Source of the DNA: an uncultured Capnocytophaga sp.
GTDB lineage: Bacteria > Bacteroidota > Bacteroidia > Flavobacteriales > Flavobacteriaceae
NCBI GenBank assembly: GCA_915070235.1
Contig: CAJZFM010000025.1
Location: forward strand, 1 to 13,867
Length of the DNA stretch: 13,867 nucleotides
Direction of reading: 5' to 3'
Of this stretch, positions 9,077 to 13,867 are shown in pieces (positions within the stretch are counted from its first letter, which is position 1; every line of letters begins with the position of its first letter). Below the pieces are notes generated by a model, which saw only the letters and a program-made list of their open reading frames with translations, was not told the DNA's origin and made no database searches. The translations under genes and the position numbers were made by a program.

Positions 9077-9487
9077 TTATCTAAGTGTTGCTAAATAAAT
9101 GGTAATTCCTGCTACTACCCCACTGCCTACTATACCAAGTACCCAATATAAGATACGAATGCTTTCTTTCACTTGAGAGAGTTGTATATCTGTACTCTCT
9201 TTCATCTGAGAAAGGTGTGCATCGGTGGAGGCTTGCATTTGGGAAAATCGCAAATCAATACTATCTTTCATTTGAGAAAGTTGTAATGCAGTACTCATCT
9301 TTAATTCGTCAAACCTTATTCCTAAGGCTTCTACGGCGCGTATTACTTCTTTCATATCATTATTGGTTTTAGTATCTATTAATTCTAAAATGGCCTTTCG
9401 TTGGTTCTCAGGCAATTGTTGTATAATAGTCAGATCAGATAAATTCACCTTACTTAATTTTGAGTTATTAGTTTTGAGTTGGCTCAT
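9077..9487 (-). CDS. Small hendecad coiled-coil protein with C-terminal membrane anchor
   Basis: I do not recognise a named family. From the ATG at 9487 it has 136 residues. The frame also allows TTG codons at 9493 and 9490, but ATG is preferred. The N-terminal third is polar, with a short helical 'LPENQRKAILELID' segment. Then come four 11-residue units sharing a (L/F)SQ(M/V)(K/Q)xS core, and finally a hydrophobic helix of about 20 residues with a short Leu-Arg tail. There is no signal peptide, so the likely topology is a cytoplasmic coiled coil tail-anchored in the inner membrane. The design resembles other bacterial coiled-coil proteins with 11-residue repeats and a terminal membrane helix (Bdr and DUF1640 types), but homology is not shown. 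It has its own -7-like box upstream and lies 99 bases before the giant adhesin on the same strand, so the two may be co-transcribed. Confidence 0.8.
   Translation of the reverse strand: MSQLKTNNSKLSKVNLSDLTIIQQLPENQRKAILELIDTKTNNDMKEVIRAVEALGIRFDELKMSTALQLSQMKDSIDLRFSQMQASTDAHLSQMKESTDIQLSQVKESIRILYWVLGIVGSGVVAGITIYLATLR
9155..9286 (-). repeat. Four tandem 33-bp units encoding 11-residue repeats
   Basis: Counting residues from the TTG at 9493, positions 70-80, 81-91, 92-102 and 103-113 are LQLSQMKDSID, LRFSQMQASTD, AHLSQMKESTD and IQLSQVKESIR. The spacing is exactly 11 with no insertions. An 11-residue period favours a nearly straight or slightly right-handed coiled coil rather than a classical heptad coil. 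The units have diverged in DNA, so this is an old expansion. Confidence 0.85.
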
Positions 9488-9580
9488 CAACAAATCATCT
9501 CTTCAAAAAAACTAACTCCCTGTCTGTCAATATATTACAAACCAACCCATTACATAGTATATGGGCACTCTATTTTTGGG

Positions 9581-9588
9581 CAAATATA
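9581..9588 (-). promoter_or_regulatory. Bacteroidetes-type -7 box (TATATTTG) for the small gene
   Basis: The minus strand reads TATATTTG, an exact match to TAnnTTTG. The -33 element is weak: there is no clean TTTG at 19-21 bases upstream, only a T-rich stretch. Transcription would start near 9574 and give a leader of about 85-90 bases before the ATG at 9487. The box lies downstream of the SprF-like stop codon, so the small gene and probably the adhesin can be expressed apart from the two genes upstream. Confidence 0.5.
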
Positions 9589-9595
9589 TATAATT

Positions 9596-9609
9596 TTTTA
9601 GAACTAAAA
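9596..9609. repeat. Palindrome just upstream of the -7 box
   Basis: TTTTAG and CTAAAA flank a two-base centre. It occupies the spacer between the -7 box at 9581-9588 and the expected -33 position, where a repressor site would be plausible. It is short and AT-rich, so chance is possible. Confidence 0.3.
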
Positions 9610-9651
9610 GTATTTATTTTACGAAAAATGTAAAGTTTATGAATAGTTTAA

Positions 9652-10992
9652 CTACTTCACTTCCAATACCCAAATACCGCCTATAAAATCTATATTGAGC
9701 ATATATTTACGCATTAGGGTCTGAGCATCTTCAAGAGAAAGTGCTCCCTTACCTAAATATACATAGGTAAGTTCGTTTTTCTTGTTTTTGAAAGAACTTA
9801 CCTCATATCGCCTGCTCATCTGCTGTATGAAGTTATAAGCATTACGCGGGTTGGCATATACCCCAATGACCACATAGTGTCCCGCTGGTACTCCCTCCAT
9901 AGTCTCCGTCTTAACAGCTATAGGTGCTTGGTTCGGTTTGACTTCTTTTGGTTCTACCTTTGGGTTGTGTGGTACCAAAGGTTCTTCTTTCTTAGGTTCT
10001 TCCTTAACTGGTACCACAGGAAGCCTTGGTGGCTTAGGAGGGGCGGGTGGCGTGCGTTTTTGTCGGTCACCACCGAACTGTACATTGAGGTATACTCCGA
10101 AAGTACTACCCAATTGAGGCACCTTCACACCCATGGCATTTTCGTACTCTATCCCAAGGCTCCACTGCTGGCTAAGGTTAAAGCCCACCCCTGCTATAAG
10201 GCCATTGCGCTGGGTATAACCTAGATTAGCCCAGCCCAAGGCGGGTAGGTCTATCATGGCATGACCACCAAAGTTGTACCCATCGAACTCCTTGGTAGCA
10301 CGGAAAGCTACTGACCAATAGCCATCTTCTAAGAGATCACTTCTGGAATCCAAGGCCTTGCGATACATAAGGTGTGCGGTGAAGGTCTTATCCCGAAACT
10401 CAGTCATAGCCTTGGCCGCTCCTGAAGAATAGTCAATAAGGTTCTCCGCTGTCCCCATAAGATAGAAATCCCCAAAGGCGATATACCCCCCAGGTTGTAG
10501 GACAAAGTCAAAGGAATTGCCTACTTCCAAGAGCGGATCAGCTGGGTCAGCCACACGGATACGCCCCTTGTCCAAACCACTAAAGGACGGAATCACATTG
10601 AGCCCCATACCTATACGTACATTATCGGAGAGATTAATGAGGTGTCCGTAGTTAAGCACCACCCCATAGTTGGTCATCACCGTTACATTGCGCTTGTATA
10701 GGAAAAGGTTCATGGAGCTGGTCTCCCGCCAGTTGCGCCCATAGGAGAGTCCCATGAGTGAAAAATTATCATTCTTATAGCCCATCCACTGGTTACGATA
10801 GTACAGCCCCACGTTGTGTTCCTGATAATTGACAATGAGGGGTGCGGCAGGGTTAGCCACAAAAGTATTAAAGCGTACAAAAGCATGGGTAGGCATCTGG
10901 TAAGGTACATAAAAGCCCTTTTGCTCTTGCGCCCAAGTGGAAACCATGGTCAAGAATAAAATACAAATCCTATAGTAGCGTCCTCTTTTCAT
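9652..10992 (-). CDS. PorP/SprF-family type IX secretion outer-membrane protein with SPOR-like C-terminus
   Basis: This 446-residue protein has a signal peptide (about 1-21, cleaved after W-A before Q22). The PorP/SprF barrel spans about 25-308: an opening segment with 'FNTFVANPA', alternating aromatic strands, 'GLSYGRNWRE', 'GMGLNVIPSFSG' and a last strand near 298-306. A Pro/Lys/Glu-rich linker (about 314-357) and a SPOR-like domain (about 371-446, 'GHYVVIGVYANPRNA' then a closing 'GGIWVLEV') follow. SprF proteins are barrel partners that secrete or anchor type B sorted proteins such as SprB. SPOR domains bind glycan strands of peptidoglycan lacking stem peptides. The gene begins one base after the stop of the 794-residue protein, suggesting translational coupling and a dedicated pair. 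Family assignment is confident; the SPOR call is by pattern only. Confidence 0.88.
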   Translation of the reverse strand: MKRGRYYRICILFLTMVSTWAQEQKGFYVPYQMPTHAFVRFNTFVANPAAPLIVNYQEHNVGLYYRNQWMGYKNDNFSLMGLSYGRNWRETSSMNLFLYKRNVTVMTNYGVVLNYGHLINLSDNVRIGMGLNVIPSFSGLDKGRIRVADPADPLLEVGNSFDFVLQPGGYIAFGDFYLMGTAENLIDYSSGAAKAMTEFRDKTFTAHLMYRKALDSRSDLLEDGYWSVAFRATKEFDGYNFGGHAMIDLPALGWANLGYTQRNGLIAGVGFNLSQQWSLGIEYENAMGVKVPQLGSTFGVYLNVQFGGDRQKRTPPAPPKPPRLPVVPVKEEPKKEEPLVPHNPKVEPKEVKPNQAPIAVKTETMEGVPAGHYVVIGVYANPRNAYNFIQQMSRRYEVSSFKNKKNELTYVYLGKGALSLEDAQTLMRKYMLNIDFIGGIWVLEVK

Positions 10993-10993
10993 T

Positions 10994-13378
10994 CTATTGT
11001 AATAGCGTTATAGTTCCGTTCTCAGTTTTTCCATCTTTTTCTATGATATAGAAATAGTAGATAGCAGCCCCCTTTTGACTCTCAGGTGGGGTAAAGTTCG
11101 GAAAATCATTATTATATTGGTTTGCCTGATAGACAATTTCTCCTGTTTGTTTATAAATAGTTACTTTGGCACCTGCCCACTGAGCTGGCAGCATCCACTT
11201 ACGGTTAACGTCCTCTCCTGAAAGGAGTAGTGTATTAGGAATCTCATTACCATCATAAGAGACTGAATAGGTAATACTGATCACCCCTTCGGCATTGCCA
11301 CAGCTCTCGGCATAAGGCGTTAGGTCTATGGTATCGCCCCCTATGCTCACCTGTCCTGTCTTGAGTTTTACCACAAACTGGTATTGGCCTACAGCCTCCC
11401 TGAAGGCAGGATCTTTGTAAGGAATAGCAGGAATGGTGTATTTCTTATCCGCTTCAGCCGTTGCGTCCTTCTTGAGAGTCCAAGGCTGAGTATCATCCTT
11501 GCGGTAGTTCCAAGTATAGGTAAAGAGTTCTTGCTGAAAATCACCTTCTAAGGTAGGAATGAGATCCAATGCACGCTTGTCTTGCAGTTCAGCCACCCCT
11601 GTATTGGTAGTGATGCGTACCGCTGTTGGTAGCTTAATATCCACGAGCTTGACCTCATTGGAGTTGAAAGCACTATTGACCATCAGCCTATATACACTCA
11701 CTGTACCAGAGCGGGTAACGGTGAGTTCCTTGCCTGTACCTACCTCAGCCCCGTCTTTTTTCCATTGGAGGGTATACTGGGAGTAGTCTGTACTGGGTAC
11801 AAGGGTTTTCTTTTCTTCACCCCCATTTACAATCACTGCCTCTAAGCTGGAGAGTTCCAAGATTGCATTGCCTGAGCCACAAGCAGAAGTACCTTGCTTA
11901 AAGCCAATGGTAGGGATATAGCGAGAAGGTTCCTTGATCTGTAGCTTGAGTACTCCTGCGCTCACCTTAGTTTGGCAAGCATCATACACCTCGGCCACAA
12001 AAGTCCCTTCAGAAGGTACTTGGAAAGAGCGGGTAGTATTCTCCTGTAATATATTGGCAGGGTCGTCCTCCTTGAACCATTTTACGGTAAGAGTTTCGGT
12101 GCTTGGGATATCCAATTCTATAATAGGGCGACGATATGGAAAGGCAAATACTACATCTCCATTGGCATGGCCGAGCCACTTGATCTCTCCTGCATCCACC
12201 CCAGATCGGTTGGTTAGGGCTACTGTATTGGACTTAATCACACAGCCTCCTGCCTCGGTAAGGGTAACATAATAGCTCCCTATATCAGTGGCATCGTAAG
12301 TGCTGGCCGCAGCCCCTGCTATTTCAGCCCCGTCCTTATACCACTTATAAGTACCTGTAAGATTGGTATCTTTGAGCTTGGTGGTAAGGGTGATGGTTTG
12401 CCCTGTACACTTCACTTGGGTCTCTCCTCCTTCTATTTTCAGTAGATCGGCTGTAGTTCGAGCGTTGAGCTTCACCTCGGCTGAGGTCATAGGACAATTA
12501 GACCCAGGCACACTTCTTACCTTGTAAGTCCCCGCCTCGGTAGCCTGATAGGTAGCTGCTGTAGCCCCTGAGATAGGATTATTATCCTTATACCACTGAT
12601 AAGTAAAAGTAAAACCAGGCTGTTCGTTAGTGATTTCAGACTCCAAAGTAAGGGTCTGCCCTGAACAAATATCACGAGTAGCATCTCCCTTTATCTTGAT
12701 TCCCATAGAAGTAGCAGAACCAGGTAGGGTTGCTTGTATCTCATTGGAACGCATAGAACCTGCACAGCGTCCAAAATCAGGCTCTACTGAGTAAGACCCC
12801 GTTTGGGTTACGGTATAGCTACTACCTGTAGCTCCTTCTATAAGGTTTCCATCCTTATACCACTTATATTGAGCAGCAGTAGTACCCCCTGTTACCGAAA
12901 TGGTACGACCGTCAGAATCAGGACAGATTTCTATTCCTTGGAAATTATTAAGCTGTAGTGGGTCAGCATTACCCAAGTGGTGTGCCTCAAAAGGCTCACT
13001 AATCCCTATAACCTCAGGAGAGGTACTACGGATACGAATTCTATACTGTTTCCCATCTGTATTGTTAGGCAAACGGAAAGGAATTTCAAATATATCCGAC
13101 TGATTTCCACGTTCGGTGATTTCACCCAACTTCACAGGGGCAGAGAACTCTCCATTGGGGTCGGAAAGTTCCGCTATGAACTTATTATCCTCATTGGCAC
13201 GGGTACCCTTCCACTTGAATTTTACCTTCACCTCTCCAGAAGAATTACGCACACAATAATAATTATTAGCGCCTCCATTACCCGTAATTATACTGTATAT
13301 CTCACGCTTTGTCTGCCCATAAAGAGTCTGGATAAGCAATATCAACAGCATACATAGTAAGTATCTCATTTTTTTCAT
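10994..13378 (-). CDS. Secreted Ig-like multidomain protein with divergent type B (CHU_C-like) sorting domain
   Basis: This 794-residue protein opens with MKKMRYLLCMLLILLIQTLYG, a signal peptide likely cleaved before Q22. Five Ig/PKD-like modules follow. The first three carry a strict WYKD motif (173-176, 262-265, 346-349), a conserved T/E-x-G-(S/T)-Y strand and paired Cys. The fourth (WFKEDD, near 434) and fifth (WKKDG, near 539) are looser. The last 75 residues match the type B gliding-motility-associated C-terminal pattern: a 'KVTIYKQTGEIVY' strand (739-750), 'IYYFYIIEKDGK' (773-784) and a 'GTITLLQ' end. The usual 'PNGDGIND' opening is missing. It is expected to pass the outer membrane by the type IX system and stay surface-attached or be released. 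The downstream SprF-like gene follows after one base and is its likely partner. The start at 13378 is followed by a run of seven A and then an in-frame ATG (Met4), an alternative start. Confidence 0.88.
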   Translation of the reverse strand: MKKMRYLLCMLLILLIQTLYGQTKREIYSIITGNGGANNYYCVRNSSGEVKVKFKWKGTRANEDNKFIAELSDPNGEFSAPVKLGEITERGNQSDIFEIPFRLPNNTDGKQYRIRIRSTSPEVIGISEPFEAHHLGNADPLQLNNFQGIEICPDSDGRTISVTGGTTAAQYKWYKDGNLIEGATGSSYTVTQTGSYSVEPDFGRCAGSMRSNEIQATLPGSATSMGIKIKGDATRDICSGQTLTLESEITNEQPGFTFTYQWYKDNNPISGATAATYQATEAGTYKVRSVPGSNCPMTSAEVKLNARTTADLLKIEGGETQVKCTGQTITLTTKLKDTNLTGTYKWYKDGAEIAGAAASTYDATDIGSYYVTLTEAGGCVIKSNTVALTNRSGVDAGEIKWLGHANGDVVFAFPYRRPIIELDIPSTETLTVKWFKEDDPANILQENTTRSFQVPSEGTFVAEVYDACQTKVSAGVLKLQIKEPSRYIPTIGFKQGTSACGSGNAILELSSLEAVIVNGGEEKKTLVPSTDYSQYTLQWKKDGAEVGTGKELTVTRSGTVSVYRLMVNSAFNSNEVKLVDIKLPTAVRITTNTGVAELQDKRALDLIPTLEGDFQQELFTYTWNYRKDDTQPWTLKKDATAEADKKYTIPAIPYKDPAFREAVGQYQFVVKLKTGQVSIGGDTIDLTPYAESCGNAEGVISITYSVSYDGNEIPNTLLLSGEDVNRKWMLPAQWAGAKVTIYKQTGEIVYQANQYNNDFPNFTPPESQKGAAIYYFYIIEKDGKTENGTITLLQ
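10997..11230 (-). other. Divergent type B sorting domain (C-terminal 78 residues)
   Basis: Residues about 717-794 of the Ig-like protein. The fold-defining strands of the CHU_C family are present (a 'v-x-IY-x-x-x-G-x-x-VY' pair, then a 'Y-x-YYI-x-x-x-x-G' pair, then 'G-x-I-x-LL'). In place of the usual PNGDGIND start there is 'SGEDVNRKWMLPAQW'. Functional retention as a type IX signal is likely from the neighbouring SprF-like gene, but not certain. Confidence 0.6.
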
Positions 13379-13477
13379 AATAGGCTCTTTATTGATTATC
13401 TGTTAAATTTATTGGTTAATTTATATTTTCTTTAAACAATGTGTTTATGTGACTTTTAGCCAATCACTAAACCAATG

Positions 13478-13485
13478 CAAATATA
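13478..13485 (-). promoter_or_regulatory. Bacteroidetes-type -7 box (TATATTTG) for the Ig-like/SprF operon
   Basis: The minus strand reads TATATTTG, the same octamer as the box at 9581-9588. A good -33 TTTG is not visible at the usual distance. Transcription would start near 13471, giving a leader of roughly 90 bases before the ATG at 13378. This is the only clear candidate promoter for the two-gene unit 13378-9652. Confidence 0.5.
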
Positions 13486-13560
13486 TAAAAAAGTTTTTAT
13501 TAGTTGGTTTTTCCTAAAAAATTTTATCACTCTTCTGCTTTCTTTTTTTATTGAGCTGTT

Positions 13561-13579
13561 AGAGAAAATTTATTTCTCT
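13561..13579. repeat. Perfect 7-bp inverted repeat
   Basis: AGAGAAA and TTTCTCT flank a five-base loop (13568-13572). It lies about 75 bases upstream of the -7 box, too far for a core promoter element. It could be a regulator site or part of a weak terminator for a gene to the right. Confidence 0.35.
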
Positions 13580-13641
13580 TTGGCAAATACAAGGGGTTGA
13601 AGAAATATTTTCTTTGTTTCTACCCACATACAAAAAGTTAT

Positions 13642-13659
13642 TAACATTTTTTAATGTTA
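13642..13659. repeat. Perfect 7-bp AT-rich hairpin with TTTT loop
   Basis: TAACATT (13642-13648) and AATGTTA (13653-13659) flank a TTTT loop. It is followed closely by a second small inverted repeat. The base composition is low in complexity, so function is uncertain. Confidence 0.35.
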
Positions 13660-13680
13660 TAAACAATCTCCCCTCCTCTA

Positions 13681-13697
13681 CTTTTTCTATCAAAAAG
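13681..13697. repeat. Short inverted repeat CTTTTT/AAAAAG
   Basis: Six-base arms at 13681-13686 and 13692-13697 flank CTATC. In AT-rich DNA such a short repeat may arise by chance. Confidence 0.2.
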
Positions 13698-13791
13698 ATA
13701 CATAGTATAGATAGTAAGTTCTTCTATTTATAGTTAAACAAATATTAAATAATTGTAAAGTGATAGGAATTAAAAACTATATGTATAACAA

Positions 13792-13833
13792 GTGGTTAGT
13801 GATTAGTGGTTAGTGATTAGTGGTTAGTGGTTA
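13792..13833. repeat. Six tandem heptamers GTGRTTA
   Basis: Six head-to-tail seven-base units read GTGGTTA, GTGATTA, GTGGTTA, GTGATTA, GTGGTTA, GTGGTTA. They differ only at the fourth base and alternate G/A for most of the array. The array is not in a coding frame. Similar short heptamer arrays occur between genes in Flavobacteriia genomes, as I recall. Copy number could change by replication slippage. Confidence 0.85.
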
Positions 13834-13850
13834 GTCAAATTAGCTCATTG

Positions 13851-13867
13851 ACAATTAACAATTAACA
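13851..13867. repeat. Tandem heptamer ACAATTA at the window edge
   Basis: Two full ACAATTA units and a partial third run into the right edge, so the array may continue outside. It has the same seven-base period as the array at 13792 but a different unit. Confidence 0.6.

Larger units (their letters stand above)
13379..13867. other. Gene-free AT-rich upstream region (489 bases)
   Basis: I see no credible coding frame here on either strand. From left to right it holds the leader of the Ig-like gene, a -7-like box, three short inverted repeats and two sets of tandem heptamers. There is no tRNA-like or rRNA-like stretch. The gene to the right, if any, lies outside the window. Confidence 0.7.

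Noticed and set aside
9612..9635. Intrinsic terminator after the SprF-like gene
   Set aside because: A five-base stem (TTTAC/GTAAA) with a seven-base loop is present, but it is weak, AT-only apart from one pair, and lacks a clean T-run after it.
10710..10910. Minus-strand open frame inside the SprF-like gene
   Set aside because: A different frame of the same strand within a confident barrel-coding gene; no independent evidence.
12977..13357. 126-codon plus-strand open frame opposite the Ig-like protein
   Set aside because: It is the complement of the signal peptide and first domain of the 794-residue protein, which is well supported.
13369..13375. Run of seven A after the start codon of the Ig-like gene as a phase-variation switch
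   Set aside because: Seven A is common for the MKK start of signal peptides in AT-rich genomes, and an in-frame ATG follows directly, so slippage would have little effect.
13792..13867. Possible CRISPR array
   Set aside because: The units are seven bases long and directly adjacent, without spacers, and no cas gene is present.

Overview
The window looks like chromosome of a gliding-type Flavobacteriia member of the Bacteroidetes, possibly Capnocytophaga; the genus is a guess. The evidence is a PorP/SprF-family outer-membrane protein next to a secreted protein with a type B (CHU_C-like) type IX secretion C-terminus, a giant Ig-like surface protein, start codons without clear Shine-Dalgarno sequences, AT-rich intergenic DNA, and two TATATTTG boxes that match the Bacteroidetes -7 consensus TAnnTTTG.

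All four genes read on the minus strand, so the locus runs from right to left. Bases 13379-13867 are gene-free: short tandem heptamers at the far right, then AT-rich inverted repeats, then a -7-like box about 100 bases before the first gene. Bases 10994-13378 encode a 794-residue secreted protein with about five Ig-like modules and a divergent type B sorting domain. One base after its stop begins a 446-residue PorP/SprF beta-barrel (9652-10992) that ends in a proline-rich linker and a SPOR-like domain. A 164-base gap with a second -7-like box and a small palindrome follows. Next is a small protein (9077-9487) made of four 11-residue coiled-coil repeats and a C-terminal membrane helix. After a 99-base gap holding a perfect hairpin, a giant adhesin starts at 8977 and stays open to the left edge. 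At least 2992 residues are visible, and the stop and sorting domain lie outside.

Working model: the SprF-like barrel helps export and anchor type IX secretion substrates. The 794-residue protein, translationally coupled to it, is the obvious partner, and the giant adhesin may be a second one. The coiled-coil membrane protein could be an accessory inner-membrane factor, but this is inferred only from its position. No RNA gene, mobile element or CRISPR array was seen. Plus-strand open frames over these genes look like shadows.
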